Shown here: positions 41,627 through 51,767 of the stretch, piece by piece | Layout: each line of letters opens with the position of its first letter | Position numbering within the stretch: position 1 is the stretch's first letter | Notes under the pieces: model-generated | Databases searched by the model: none | The model's input: the letters and a program-made list of their open reading frames with translations, nothing else | What the model was told of the DNA's origin: nothing | Made by a program: the position numbers and the translations under genes | Source: Bacteroidales bacterium | GTDB lineage: Bacteria > Bacteroidota > Bacteroidia > Bacteroidales > F082 | NCBI GenBank assembly: GCA_014860665.1 | Contig: JACZJI010000044.1 | Coordinates: 1 to 57,939, forward strand | DNA: 57,939 nt | Direction of reading: 5' to 3'

Positions 41627-44032
41627 ATGAAAATGAAGGTTCTCTTTGTATTGACTTTAATTATATCTGTAGCCCTGTCTCTTCAGGCACAGGATATAAA
41701 AAATGACAAATCAGCCCTAAAAGCGAAAATTGACACAACAAAATTTAACGAAACCGCACACAGACATGGGCTGTTAACTGCAGGAACTTTTTCCAGGCCA
41801 CGCGACATCTCCATTGGTATCCCGGTAACCGATCCGGGTCACTTTCTGATTGTTGAGAACGATTTGCCTGTGACCTATTACAACCTGCCTCAAGGACCAC
41901 AGTCTGTCTGGCGGCCGGATGGAAATTTCAGTGACATCAATTTAATGAATCTCCATGAGTCATTAATTCAGTATGGATGGGTCGGTTATGCAACCAAATC
42001 CTACGACCAAAACGGTATCAGACCTATTTCCGCCCCTCCTGGAATAGGTGCTCCGGGAACAATGATTCCTATTCCGGATAAATTTCAGGGTGTATTAAAT
42101 TACAATACCGATGACTATGGTCTCAATGAATTTGACATTAGCTTTTCATCTCCAATAGGGAAAAACTGGTACCTAAGTGCCAACACCTTTCAAAATTACG
42201 ACCCGGGATATAATAAAATCCCTTACCACCTGCTCGATGACAGACTTTCGATATTTCGTTTTTCAATAACCAAAAAATTCAATCACAACAAAGGAGATAT
42301 CAGTCTTTACTACAGGCATGCAGATACGAGAGACTTATTCCCGATTAACGGTGACAGCCCGTTTGTTTATGATGGGAACGGAAAAATCAGCGAGCTGAAT
42401 GGCATCAAATGGGGTACAGATTACTTTGGAAACAGTGATGGTTTTATCCAATATGTGGATATAAAGACAGGTGTGGAGCATACCACTTCATTTTATGACG
42501 CTACACATAACTATTCCACGAATCTTCAGTATCTTTTCCATTACAATTTCAGCAGCGGAGTAAAGCTGAAATCAAGTGCAAGATGGAATTATGTTCCTTA
42601 TGCCGGAGTACCCATTCAGGTTCCATTACAAACCTATGATTTAAGCAATCCTGCACCAGGTACCCCAACTTATTCATTAAGGGATGGAACGCCTTACACC
42701 GGTGTTGCGCAACAATGGCTTTCTCTTTTCAACCAGGGAAGAATTAATGACGGTATGTTTATGACTGAGTTAGGTAAAAAAACCGGAAAAAATGACTGGA
42801 AAATCGGGGTTGATTTCTTCTATCATTTTCAGGAAACATCAGAAAGCTCTTGCTTTTATAATACTACAGCCACAATAAATCCACAAATGCTTTCCGCAAA
42901 CCTTCCTCCTCAGGTTGGTGGTGGAGTATATTCAGGCTTCAATTTAGCAGGCGGATTTTATACCGGGCATGAAGTAAAAACAGCAATTTATGCAAGTGAT
43001 AACTGGACTGTATCAAAAAGATTAAAAATCTATGCAGGATTACGGTTAGACTATCTTTCGGTGAATGGAAAAAATCTTCCTTACAATCCCCTGCCAGGAT
43101 TTTATATGGGCTCAGGACTTACAGGACAGTCTTTTGACGGAGTAGGAAATCCAACTTTTGCCCCAGGAACAGTGGCAACCTTGGTTCCTTTTAGCCATAA
43201 TTATGTGCTGCCCTCAGCAACTTTGGAATTCACATACAATTTATCCAAAACATTTGGACTGTTGGCAAATTATTCCTTTTCAAAACAAGGTTATGGTTTG
43301 AACACTTATGGAAACCTGGGAGGTTTGGGTCAGCAGGCTCCCTCTGTAAAAGCAGTGAGTTTTGAATACGGCCGGGCAGGTATCTTTTACAACAATCCTT
43401 ATATCAACCTTGTTTCAGCATTTACATTCATGTACTCACCTAGGAATATTCCTTTCGCTTTGAATACTATGTATCAGGGTACTCCTGTAAGCCTGCTTCA
43501 GGTATATGATATTGAAACCTTAGGATGGACTACGGATATGTTAATTAATCCTGGAATTAAAGGTTTTAACCTGCACTTTCTCGTTCAATACTTCGATCCT
43601 AAGTACAAGAATTTTAAATTACAACCTACGGGAGATTCACCTGTTTTCAATTATAGCGGGAAAATCGTGACCGGTGTTCCGAAACTTACACTGGAAATCG
43701 ACCCCACTTTTGTACCGGCTCCTGCCTGGCGTATTTGGGCCTCTTTCCGCTATTACAGCAAAACCTATGGTAGTATCAGCAATCTGATTTATTTTGCTCC
43801 ACATTGGGAAACATTTGCCGGTATTAACTGGCAGGCTAACAAAAAGCTGGGTTTAGGATTTAACGTTGTAAATATTTTCAATCAGTTAGGTATTACCGGA
43901 ATGATTCCTGGTTCAGAATTTGTAACACCAGACCAGACCCAACAGTATCTGCAAAACGTTAAAGGATTTATGAGCGCCGGAAGTTATCTGCGTCCTTTGT
44001 CGTTTAATTTCTCAGTTCAGGTTAAATTCTAA
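41627..44032 (+). CDS. TonB-dependent-receptor-like outer-membrane barrel protein
   Basis: 801 aa. The signal peptide is MKMKVLFVLTLIISVALSLQAQ. No carboxypeptidase-like domain is seen; a short plug-like region (FLIVENDLPVTYYN, NLMNLHESLIQYGWVGYATK) is followed by many amphipathic strands. The C-terminal part (FNVVNIFNQLGITGMIPGSE, ending SFNFSVQVKF with a terminal Phe) is typical of TonB-dependent receptors. It lies between an exported hydrolase and an exporter, suggesting uptake of a small molecule freed by the hydrolases; this is inference. No SusD-like partner is present. Confidence 0.8.
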   Translation: MKMKVLFVLTLIISVALSLQAQDIKNDKSALKAKIDTTKFNETAHRHGLLTAGTFSRPRDISIGIPVTDPGHFLIVENDLPVTYYNLPQGPQSVWRPDGNFSDINLMNLHESLIQYGWVGYATKSYDQNGIRPISAPPGIGAPGTMIPIPDKFQGVLNYNTDDYGLNEFDISFSSPIGKNWYLSANTFQNYDPGYNKIPYHLLDDRLSIFRFSITKKFNHNKGDISLYYRHADTRDLFPINGDSPFVYDGNGKISELNGIKWGTDYFGNSDGFIQYVDIKTGVEHTTSFYDATHNYSTNLQYLFHYNFSSGVKLKSSARWNYVPYAGVPIQVPLQTYDLSNPAPGTPTYSLRDGTPYTGVAQQWLSLFNQGRINDGMFMTELGKKTGKNDWKIGVDFFYHFQETSESSCFYNTTATINPQMLSANLPPQVGGGVYSGFNLAGGFYTGHEVKTAIYASDNWTVSKRLKIYAGLRLDYLSVNGKNLPYNPLPGFYMGSGLTGQSFDGVGNPTFAPGTVATLVPFSHNYVLPSATLEFTYNLSKTFGLLANYSFSKQGYGLNTYGNLGGLGQQAPSVKAVSFEYGRAGIFYNNPYINLVSAFTFMYSPRNIPFALNTMYQGTPVSLLQVYDIETLGWTTDMLINPGIKGFNLHFLVQYFDPKYKNFKLQPTGDSPVFNYSGKIVTGVPKLTLEIDPTFVPAPAWRIWASFRYYSKTYGSISNLIYFAPHWETFAGINWQANKKLGLGFNVVNIFNQLGITGMIPGSEFVTPDQTQQYLQNVKGFMSAGSYLRPLSFNFSVQVKF

Positions 44033-44047
44033 TATATGTTTTATCTG

Positions 44048-44086
44048 TCAAGAATGACCCTGGTCAAAAACCAGGGTCATTCTTGA
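44048..44086 (+). terminator. perfect 17-bp hairpin after the barrel gene
   Basis: Arms 44048-44064 and 44070-44086 are fully complementary with loop CAAAA. There is no long T run after it, so it may act as a terminator or an mRNA-stabilising 3' hairpin. Confidence 0.7.
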
Positions 44087-44095
44087 TAAATTCAA

Positions 44096-44129
44096 AAACA
44101 CCTGAAATTCACCAGAGATTCAGGTGTTT
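44096..44129 (+). terminator. second hairpin after the barrel gene
   Basis: AAACACCTGAA (44096-44106) pairs with TTCAGGTGTTT (44119-44129), loop of 12. It follows the first hairpin by 9 bp and may be a back-up terminator. Confidence 0.6.
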
Positions 44130-44343
44130 GTAAAATAATTAAATCCCATATCCATGGCATTCCATAAATCAACCAAAAAACTGGGGGTTAACTATTAAAA
44201 AACAATTTTAATAGCTAACCTCAAACTAAATTGACACCGCTGATACGCAAGAAAATCATATTTAATCAAACATTCATCTTTTTCTTATTAATTCACAAAC
44301 AAAGTTTTTTCTCTTTTAGAGAAACATTTCTATCTATTTCATA

Positions 44344-45558
44344 ATGACAATTAATTCCTATAAAAAAAAATCCCTCTCTTTTTTAACAGTTATGTTAGCC
44401 ATGCTTGTTGCGTTGTCACCCTTCGCAATAGATTCATACCTGGCAGCAATGCCTATTATGGCCAAGTTCTTCAAGGTTGGGACAGGAATTATTGAATTGA
44501 CAATCACACTATATTTTCTTGCTTTTGCCATTGGGAATTTTGTTGGAGGTCCGCTTTCTGATTCTTTTGGAAGAAAACCGGTTGCTTTAACCGGAATGAC
44601 TATTTACGCCGTTTCCTCTATTATCATTTCTTTGTCCCATACTATTGAACCGGTACTTTTCTTCAGAGCACTGCAGGCTTTTGGTGCAGGTTTCGCCACA
44701 GTTATTGCAAACGCATATATACATGATTTATTCGACGGGAAGGCCGTTGCCCAGATAGTGACCAAAATCAGTATGATAATGATGCTTGCCCCATTGATAG
44801 CTCCTATAATCGGAGCTTTTTTTATTCATTTTAAGGGCTGGCAGGGTGTTTTTTATTTTCTATTTGGATTGGGAGGAATCCTGTTCTTAATATTTTTATT
44901 TCTAATCCCGGAATCACTTGATAAATCATCTATTTCAAAAAAAATTTCTTTCTCCCGGTTTTTTGAAAAATATAAAATCTTCTTTTCTGACAAGCAGTCT
45001 GTTTTGCTACTATTTTCAATTAGTTTTTCTATGGCAGGAATGTACGTTTTTTTAACCGATGCATCTTTCATCTATATTGAATATTTTAAAATAAATCCTG
45101 ATTTTTTTCCAATACTATTTGGTGCCAACGTAATATTAAACATTTCATTATCCTACCTCAATACGTATCTGTTAAGATTTTATAAAGTATCCCTGCTGTT
45201 GAGAGCAGGTCTCTTACTTCAGTTATTGGCAGGGATTATGGTCTTGTTGTCGGTTTATTTTCATACTCCTTCTTTTTGGGGTGTTTTTGGCGGTATTGTA
45301 CTTTTCGTTGGAAGTTTAGGATTAATTTTTGGAAACGGTACAGCTCTCATTCTTAATAAAAATCCAAAAATAAGCGGCTCTGCCAATGCAACTATCGGCA
45401 TCTTAAGATTTTTGCTCAGCTTCGTACTGGGAAGTTTACTGGCTCTGCTTCACACCAAAAATATTGTTCCTTTTGCCACTGTAATATTCACATGCACTTT
45501 ATTAGGCAATATCTTCTTTGCGCTTTCGGGTTCACCCATAGCCGAAAAAAATGGTTAA
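44344..45558 (+). CDS. MFS efflux transporter, Bcr/CflA type
   Basis: 404 aa with 12 predicted membrane helices. The start SPFAIDSYLAAMPIMAKFF and the loop GGPLSDSFGRKPVALTGM (helix 2-3 motif of the major facilitator family) match the Bcr/CflA drug-resistance group, as does RALQAFGAGFATVIANAYIHD in helix 4. It should export a small organic compound in exchange for protons at the inner membrane. It is the last gene of the accessory block and AT-rich like the AraC gene. Its stop is 22 bp before the repeated anti-sigma fragment. Confidence 0.88.
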   Translation: MTINSYKKKSLSFLTVMLAMLVALSPFAIDSYLAAMPIMAKFFKVGTGIIELTITLYFLAFAIGNFVGGPLSDSFGRKPVALTGMTIYAVSSIIISLSHTIEPVLFFRALQAFGAGFATVIANAYIHDLFDGKAVAQIVTKISMIMMLAPLIAPIIGAFFIHFKGWQGVFYFLFGLGGILFLIFLFLIPESLDKSSISKKISFSRFFEKYKIFFSDKQSVLLLFSISFSMAGMYVFLTDASFIYIEYFKINPDFFPILFGANVILNISLSYLNTYLLRFYKVSLLLRAGLLLQLLAGIMVLLSVYFHTPSFWGVFGGIVLFVGSLGLIFGNGTALILNKNPKISGSANATIGILRFLLSFVLGSLLALLHTKNIVPFATVIFTCTLLGNIFFALSGSPIAEKNG

Positions 45559-45875
45559 TAGATAAAGTCAATTAGACTTTCCAAAGGAAGCCTCACCGCT
45601 TACCAGTTATTGAGCGATAATTTCAAGTTCGACCGAAACATCCAGCCCGAATCAAACGGACAATAAATTTACACCGAAATTACAAAGAGAGCGTTGTAAA
45701 GGCAGTGGGTAGCGCAACAAAGAAATCTCTTTTTTATGCAATGTGCTTTAAATTATGAGATTGCTTCGTGTGTCACCTCCTCGCGACAGGGACGGTTTTA
45801 CTATACAGGCCGGATAAATTTCTTTGAACCTAAACCTGATAATGACAGTTTATTGAGTTTATAGGGATAAACATT
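45559..45875. other. intergenic region with gene remnant
   Basis: 317 bp. It contains the anti-sigma 3' remnant (45574-45666). The other part (45667-45875) has no gene or clear motif. Confidence 0.6.
45574..45666 (+). pseudogene. 3' remnant of an anti-sigma-like gene (direct repeat DR2)
   Basis: The frame reads SKGSLTAYQLLSDNFKFDRN, then IQPESNGQ and stop at 45664-45666, matching the C-terminus of the 36523-37596 protein (SKGSLTGYQLLSDNLQIDKN). DNA identity is 40 of 41 over the first part and lower over the rest. It is the tail of a second copy of that gene. Confidence 0.8.
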
Positions 45876-47954
45876 TTACAATCCCATGCTCATACTGACC
45901 AGTTCAGCGATGTCATAGTTTTTCATCGTTTCTTCCTGATTCTTGTATTTGATACCATCCGTAAGCATGGTCATACAGAACGGGCAGGCAGTACAAATAA
46001 TTTCCGCTCCGGTTTCCATGGCCTGTTCGGTACGGTCGATAAAGACTTCCTTGGAACCTTTCTCAGCTTCCTTGAACATTTGTCCGCCACCGGCACCACA
46101 GCACATGGCAAAGCTCCGGTTTTTCTGCATTTCCACCTTAACGGAAGGAATCGCATTAAGAATATCACGAGGAGCATCGTATTCTCCGTTACCACGGCCC
46201 AGATAACAGGGATCGTGATAGGTGATCTTCTTTCCGGCAAACTTATCACCACCGACCTTTAATGTCCCGTCCGCAATGAATTTCTGCAGGAACTGGGTGT
46301 GATGCTGTACTTCGTACTTACCACCCAAATCAGGATATTCGTTTTTCAGGGTATTAAAATCGTGCGGATCGCAGGTGATGATTTTCTCAACTTCATAACT
46401 GTTCAGTACTTCAATGTTGGTGAGTGCCTGCATCTGGAACAACATTTCGTTTCCTGCACGGCGGGCTACGTCACCACTGTCGGATTCTTCCGTTCCCAGC
46501 ACTGCAAAGTCCACTTTCAGATGGTTGAGGATTTTCACAAATTCTCGGATCACTTTTTTATAACGCTCGTCAAAAGCACCGGCAGAACCAACCCACAACA
46601 GGTATTCCGGTTTTTCGCTATTAGCAAATTTATCGGCCATCACAGACACATCCATTCCGTCAGCCCACAGCAAACGGTCCTCGGGAGAGAACTGCCATGG
46701 TGCGCCATTGTTTTCGATATTGGTAAATACAGTATTTAATCCTGAGGGTGCTTTGGATTCTTCCATCACCAGATAGCGTCTCATTTCCAAAATCAAAGAA
46801 GGCTGGTTGATGTCCACCGGACATTCCTGTGCACAGGCATTACAAAGAGTACAAGCCCAGAGCTCTTCCTCCGTGATGTAATCATAAACAAGGTGTTTGC
46901 CGTCGTCGTAAGCTTTTCCTTCTTTCAACAATCCCGGTCCTTTTTCTTTCATCCTGGCACGGGTATCCATCATAATCTTTCTTGGTGAAAGCAATTTACC
47001 CGTGATGTTAGCCGGACAAACCGAAGTACAACGACCACATTCGGTACAGGAAAGTGAATTCAGGTAGTTAGTCCATTTTACATCATCCACATCCAGCACG
47101 CCGAAACGTTCTACTTCACCTTCCTCTGCCCCACCGTCCATAGGAGCATTTGGATCAAGCATAATTTTCACTTCTTTGGTGATGTTGGGCATATTGTCAA
47201 CATAACCCAGTGGTTCCATCTTTGAAATAAAGACATTCGGAACCGACATAAACACGTGGAAGTGTTTTGAATACGGTAAAATATTTGCAAAGATGAAAAT
47301 GGTCAGAATGTGGAACCACCAGTTAAACTGATACCAGAACCAGGCCTGGCTTGCTGATACGTTGGCAAACAAAGGTGCCCAGATATATTTTGCCACAGGA
47401 TAAGATCCCAGTACCGGATCGCCGGTCACCTGAGCCCACTGGTAATAAAAGGCATTCATTCCCATGAGGGATATCATCAAAAACAGAATTATTGTCAGCG
47501 CAAGAACTGCATCGTATTCCGATACCGGTTTCATTTCAACGCCCGAAAATCTCTTGATATGCAGAACCAGACGACGGGTAAGAAAGACAAACATTGCCAC
47601 AGCGATAATCAGAGCAAACACATCGCCGCTTCCCATCATAAAATTATAAAACCAGCCCAGAACACTGAACGCTTTTTCCGTTCTGAAAAGTCCGTCGATC
47701 ACCATTTCAACACTTCCGAAAAGGATAATCATAAAGCCCCAGAAAACAGAAGCATGAATCAGCCCAATCACCGGACGACGTAAAATTTTAGTCTGAAATC
47801 CGGCAACTTCCAGTGTATGATACAAGCGTTTCCAAAAATGTCCCAGAGGTTTTTTACGGGTGAATTTAAAGAACCGGAAATAACGCTGCATGCTGTATGC
47901 AAAGACTCCCAACGTAAGGAGCAGGGCAACGGAAAAAACGATCTGTTTGAGCAT
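45876..47954 (-). CDS. HdrD-like membrane-bound Fe-S oxidoreductase
   Basis: 692 aa. The first ~245 residues hold five to six membrane helices of a NarI/HdrE-like haem-b domain (RPVIGLIHASVFWGFMIILF, WFHILTIFIFANILPYSKHF). Two ferredoxin clusters follow: CTECGRCTSVCP (about 301-312) and CTLCNACAQECP (about 368-379). The C-terminal CCG domain has HDPCYLGRG (about 583), MCCGAGGGQMF (about 615) and CTACPFCMTML (about 654). An earlier CCG-like domain (430-530) has lost its cysteines. Such proteins link ETF and fatty-acid or branched-chain oxidation to the quinone pool. A 14-bp palindrome lies 71 bp upstream. It is divergent from icmF. Confidence 0.85.
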   Translation of the reverse strand: MLKQIVFSVALLLTLGVFAYSMQRYFRFFKFTRKKPLGHFWKRLYHTLEVAGFQTKILRRPVIGLIHASVFWGFMIILFGSVEMVIDGLFRTEKAFSVLGWFYNFMMGSGDVFALIIAVAMFVFLTRRLVLHIKRFSGVEMKPVSEYDAVLALTIILFLMISLMGMNAFYYQWAQVTGDPVLGSYPVAKYIWAPLFANVSASQAWFWYQFNWWFHILTIFIFANILPYSKHFHVFMSVPNVFISKMEPLGYVDNMPNITKEVKIMLDPNAPMDGGAEEGEVERFGVLDVDDVKWTNYLNSLSCTECGRCTSVCPANITGKLLSPRKIMMDTRARMKEKGPGLLKEGKAYDDGKHLVYDYITEEELWACTLCNACAQECPVDINQPSLILEMRRYLVMEESKAPSGLNTVFTNIENNGAPWQFSPEDRLLWADGMDVSVMADKFANSEKPEYLLWVGSAGAFDERYKKVIREFVKILNHLKVDFAVLGTEESDSGDVARRAGNEMLFQMQALTNIEVLNSYEVEKIITCDPHDFNTLKNEYPDLGGKYEVQHHTQFLQKFIADGTLKVGGDKFAGKKITYHDPCYLGRGNGEYDAPRDILNAIPSVKVEMQKNRSFAMCCGAGGGQMFKEAEKGSKEVFIDRTEQAMETGAEIICTACPFCMTMLTDGIKYKNQEETMKNYDIAELVSMSMGL

Positions 47955-48024
47955 AGCTGTAATGTTTATATGATAAATCGAACTACAATTTTACATTAAA
48001 TATAATTAAGAATTAATATAAATG

Positions 48025-48038
48025 TTACGCATGCGTAA
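48025..48038. promoter_or_regulatory. perfect palindrome, candidate operator
   Basis: TTACGCATGCGTAA is a perfect 14-bp palindrome in AT-rich DNA, 71 bp before the HdrD-like gene. A dimeric regulator (for example of the TetR type) could bind it. No regulator gene is adjacent. Confidence 0.5.
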
Positions 48039-48317
48039 TATATAGCAAACAAATGTAATGAATTATTCCAATAAAAATCAGTTCTGTATATTTACTGAAA
48101 TCACAAATATTTTAAAATCCGGACTGACATCTGATTTTCGAAGTTTAATATGAGAAACGGAAAACATATTATCCGACAAGCTTTTAAATTATCATCATAT
48201 TAAGTAGAAATTTCATCCCCGGCAACCATTAGTTTTTTCTCTCTTTAAAAAGGGTTAAAAGTAAGGTCCCCTTCCCTGTCAAAACTGAATATATCCCCTA
48301 TAAAGTCAACTTTTACC

Positions 48318-48325
48318 TATATTTG
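48318..48325 (+). promoter_or_regulatory. -7 promoter box of icmF
   Basis: TATATTTG matches TAnnTTTG and lies 23 bp before the ATG at 48349. Confidence 0.5.
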
Positions 48326-48348
48326 CCATTCTTCAAATAAAATGGATT

Positions 48349-51300
48349 ATGCAGCTACCAAAAGTTTATCAACCCAGGCATCACATTCGGATCGTGACGG
48401 CCGCATCCCTGTTCGACGGACACGACGCAGCGATCAACGTTATGAGGAGGATCATTCAGTCTACAGGGGCCGAAGTGATTCATCTGGGACACAATCGTTC
48501 AGTTCATGAAATTGTCAACACCGCCATTCAGGAAGATGTCCAGGCTGTGGCCATCACCTCTTACCAGGGAGGCCACATGGAATTTTTCAAATACATGTAC
48601 GACATGCTTGCTGAAAAAGGATTCGGGCACGTTAAAATTTTCGGCGGTGGCGGAGGAGTCATTCTTCCCGAAGAAATAAAAGAACTTCAGGAATATGGCA
48701 TAAGCCGTATTTACTCTCCCGACGATGGCATGCACATGGGCTTGCAGGGGATGATAAACGATTTGATGGAAAAATCAGATTTCCCAACGGGGAACGACGG
48801 AAAAGTTGATCTTCAGGAAATAAAAAATAAAAACTACGGGGCTATTGCCAAGGTCATTTCGGCTGCTGAAAACAACCGGGAAAACGTAGAAGATTTACTG
48901 AACCAATGCCTGGAGGAAGGTAAAAATCATCATGCTCCGGTGCTGGGAATCACGGGTACCGGAGGTGCCGGGAAATCGTCTCTGGTAGATGAGCTTGTCA
49001 GGAGGTTTCTCAACGATTTTCAGGACAAAACTGTTGCCATTATTTCAGTCGATCCGTCTAAAAGAAAATCGGGCGGGGCTTTGCTGGGCGACCGCATCCG
49101 AATGAACGCCATCGACAATTCAAGGGTTTACATGCGTTCTCTGGCCACCAGGCAGTCTAACCTTTCCATCTCTAAATATGTAAAAGACGCAGAAGTCATT
49201 GCCCAGGCTGCCGGTTTCGATCTGATTATCCTGGAAACTTCGGGAATCGGACAATCAGACACCGCCATCGTTGATCACAGCGATCTTTCACTTTATGTCA
49301 TGACTCCTGAATACGGAGCCGCCAGTCAGCTTGAAAAAATTGACATGCTGGATTTTGCCGACCTGATTGCACTGAATAAATTTGACAAAAGAGGTGCGGA
49401 AGACGCACTGCGTGATGTAAAAAAACAATACCAGCGTAACAAGCTGCTTTTTGAAGAATCGATAGACGGTATGCCGGTTTACGGAACCACCGCCTCACAG
49501 TTCAACGACCCGGGCGTTAATGAATTGTATGTAAATCTTCTGAAGAAAATCAAGGAACAAACGGAAGTGGACTTCCATTCACAACTGAATCATCAGCCCG
49601 AAATGACTGAAAAGATCCACATCATTCCGCCGCAACGTACACGTTATCTTTCAGAAATCTCCGAGACCATCAGGAATTACAACCAATGGGCAGAAAGGCA
49701 GTCGGAAGTGGCACAACGGCTTTTCAGTTTACATCAGTCCATCGATGAAATGAAAAAGGCCGGGGATCAGGAAACAGAAGAAAAATTAAAAGAAGCCTAT
49801 CATAAACTCGTAAAAAATATCGATCCAAAAAACCTGCAGATCATCCAAACCTGGGATAAAAAGAAGCAGGCTTACGCTGATAAAGATTTTGTTTTTGAGG
49901 TCCGAGACCGCGAGCTGAAAATTGAAAATTACATTGAGACACTTTCACATCTGAGAATTCCCAAGGTAAGCATGCCAAAATTTACCAGCTGGGGTGAAAT
50001 TCTGAAATGGGTTCTGAAAGAAAATGTCCCGGGAGAATTTCCTTATGCAGCCGGTGTTTTTCCGTTTAAACGGGAAGGTGAAGACCCTACCCGGATGTTT
50101 GCCGGTGAAGGTGGTCCGGAAAGAACGAACCGGAGGTTTCACTATGTTTCACGCGGCATGCCTGCCAGAAGGCTTTCTACGGCTTTCGATTCAGTGACGC
50201 TTTACGGAGAAGATCCCGACCGCCGTCCTGATATCTACGGGAAAATTGGTAATTCCGGGGTTTCTGTTGCCTGTCTTGATGACGCAAAAAAACTCTATTC
50301 CGGTTTCAATCTCGCTGATCCGAAGACATCGGTTTCCATGACCATCAACGGGCCTGCATCAGCTATGGTGGCTTATTTTATGAATGCCGCCATCGATCAG
50401 CAATGTGAATTGTACATTCGCGAAAACGGACTTACTGAACAGGTAAATCAAATTATCGACAAGATTTACATCGATAAAGGCATAGAACGTCCCCGTTATC
50501 AGGGAGAACTTCCCGAAGGTAACGACGGTCTGGGATTGATGCTTTTGGGTGTTACCGGAGATATGGTGTTGCCGGCTGACATTTACGAGCGAATCAAAAA
50601 AGATACACTTAGCAAGGTTCGCGGAACAGTTCAGGCAGATATTTTAAAGGAAGATCAGGCACAGAATACCTGTATTTATTCCACTGATTTCTCACTGAAG
50701 CTCATGGGAGATATCCAGGAGTACTTCACACAAAACAATGTGAGAAATTTCTACAGTGTTTCCATTTCGGGTTATCACATTGCCGAAGCTGGTGCCAATC
50801 CCATCTCACAGCTTGCTTTTACCCTGGCCAATGGTTTCACTTACGTGGAATATTACCTGGCACGTGGAATGGACATCAACAAGTTTGCACCCAATCTATC
50901 CTTCTTTTTCTCTAACGGAGAAGATCCGGAATATGCCGTCATCGGAAGGGTGGCAAGGCTTATCTGGGCAAAAGCCATGAAGCTGAAATATCACGCTAAT
51001 GAGCGTTCACAAAAGCTGAAATATCATATCCAGACTTCCGGACGTTCACTGCACGCCCAGGAAATTGAATTCAACGATATCCGCACTACGCTGCAGGCAC
51101 TTTATGCCATTTACGACAACTGTAATTCATTGCATACAAATGCTTACGACGAAGCCATCACCACACCGACGGAATCTTCCGTAAGGCGCGCCATTGCCAT
51201 CCAGATGATCATCAATTACGAACTGGGGTTGGCTAAAAACCAGAATCCTCTGCAGGGTTCCTTCATCATTGAGGAACTGACCGACCTGGTGGAAGAAGCC

Positions 51301-51720
51301 ATTCTTTCAGAATTCGACCGCATCACAGAACGTGGAGGCGTGCTGGGAGCTATGGAAACCATGTATCAGCGCAGCAAGATCCAGGAAGAGTCGCTCTATT
51401 ATGAAACATTGAAGCACAGTGGAAAGCTGCCTATCATAGGCGTAAATACCTTCCTTTCGGGGAAAGAATCGCATACGGAAATTCCGGGCGAAATCATCCG
51501 GGCGACCGAAGAAGAAAAAGAATATCAGATTACCATGCTGGAAAAACTGCACAAAACCTGGGAAAAAGAAAGCACTGAACATCTTAAGGCGCTTCAGGAT
51601 GCTGCCATCCAGAACAAGAACATATTTGAAGCATTGATGACAGCAGGGAAATATGCTTCCATAGGTCAGATTACCCGGTCGCTTTTCAATGTGGGAGGAC
51701 AGTATAGAAGGAACATGTAA
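48349..51720 (+). CDS. icmF: fused isobutyryl-CoA mutase (IcmF)
   Basis: 1123 aa with the three-part IcmF layout. An N-terminal cobalamin-binding domain (residues about 10-140) has [13 protein letters not shown] with the base-off His H25, then TSYQGG and FGGGGG. A MeaI-type GTPase chaperone (about 195-500) has the P-loop [20 protein letters not shown]. The large mutase domain (about 560-1123) has [20 protein letters not shown] and [15 protein letters not shown]. The enzyme interconverts isobutyryl-CoA and n-butyryl-CoA (and related pairs) using adenosylcobalamin, and the GTPase loads and guards the cofactor. Butyrate kinase follows after 47 bp, which fits the butyryl substrate better than methylmalonyl-CoA. 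Confidence 0.92.
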   Translation: MQLPKVYQPRHHIRIVTAASLFDGHDAAINVMRRIIQSTGAEVIHLGHNRSVHEIVNTAIQEDVQAVAITSYQGGHMEFFKYMYDMLAEKGFGHVKIFGGGGGVILPEEIKELQEYGISRIYSPDDGMHMGLQGMINDLMEKSDFPTGNDGKVDLQEIKNKNYGAIAKVISAAENNRENVEDLLNQCLEEGKNHHAPVLGITGTGGAGKSSLVDELVRRFLNDFQDKTVAIISVDPSKRKSGGALLGDRIRMNAIDNSRVYMRSLATRQSNLSISKYVKDAEVIAQAAGFDLIILETSGIGQSDTAIVDHSDLSLYVMTPEYGAASQLEKIDMLDFADLIALNKFDKRGAEDALRDVKKQYQRNKLLFEESIDGMPVYGTTASQFNDPGVNELYVNLLKKIKEQTEVDFHSQLNHQPEMTEKIHIIPPQRTRYLSEISETIRNYNQWAERQSEVAQRLFSLHQSIDEMKKAGDQETEEKLKEAYHKLVKNIDPKNLQIIQTWDKKKQAYADKDFVFEVRDRELKIENYIETLSHLRIPKVSMPKFTSWGEILKWVLKENVPGEFPYAAGVFPFKREGEDPTRMFAGEGGPERTNRRFHYVSRGMPARRLSTAFDSVTLYGEDPDRRPDIYGKIGNSGVSVACLDDAKKLYSGFNLADPKTSVSMTINGPASAMVAYFMNAAIDQQCELYIRENGLTEQVNQIIDKIYIDKGIERPRYQGELPEGNDGLGLMLLGVTGDMVLPADIYERIKKDTLSKVRGTVQADILKEDQAQNTCIYSTDFSLKLMGDIQEYFTQNNVRNFYSVSISGYHIAEAGANPISQLAFTLANGFTYVEYYLARGMDINKFAPNLSFFFSNGEDPEYAVIGRVARLIWAKAMKLKYHANERSQKLKYHIQTSGRSLHAQEIEFNDIRTTLQALYAIYDNCNSLHTNAYDEAITTPTESSVRRAIAIQMIINYELGLAKNQNPLQGSFIIEELTDLVEEAILSEFDRITERGGVLGAMETMYQRSKIQEESLYYETLKHSGKLPIIGVNTFLSGKESHTEIPGEIIRATEEEKEYQITMLEKLHKTWEKESTEHLKALQDAAIQNKNIFEALMTAGKYASIGQITRSLFNVGGQYRRNM

Positions 51721-51767
51721 GTATTTTGCGTCGAATCTTTTTCTAATTTTATATCAAAAAAGAAATC

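Larger units (their letters stand above)
44033..44343. other. intergenic region with two hairpins
   Basis: 311 bp. Two hairpins (44048-44086 and 44096-44129) follow the barrel gene. The remainder up to the exporter gene is AT-rich and without a gene. Confidence 0.6.
47955..48348. other. divergent intergenic region between the HdrD-like gene and icmF
   Basis: 394 bp, AT-rich. It holds a perfect 14-bp palindrome (48025-48038) and the icmF -7 box (48318-48325). No gene is seen. Confidence 0.6.

Noticed and set aside
44853..45071. 72-codon minus-strand frame inside the MFS gene
   Set aside because: Shadow of membrane-helix codons in the sense gene.
48349..51720. Reading the mutase as methylmalonyl-CoA mutase
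   Set aside because: The single-chain order B12 domain, GTPase, mutase domain is that of IcmF; MCM has the B12 domain at the C-terminus and no fused GTPase.
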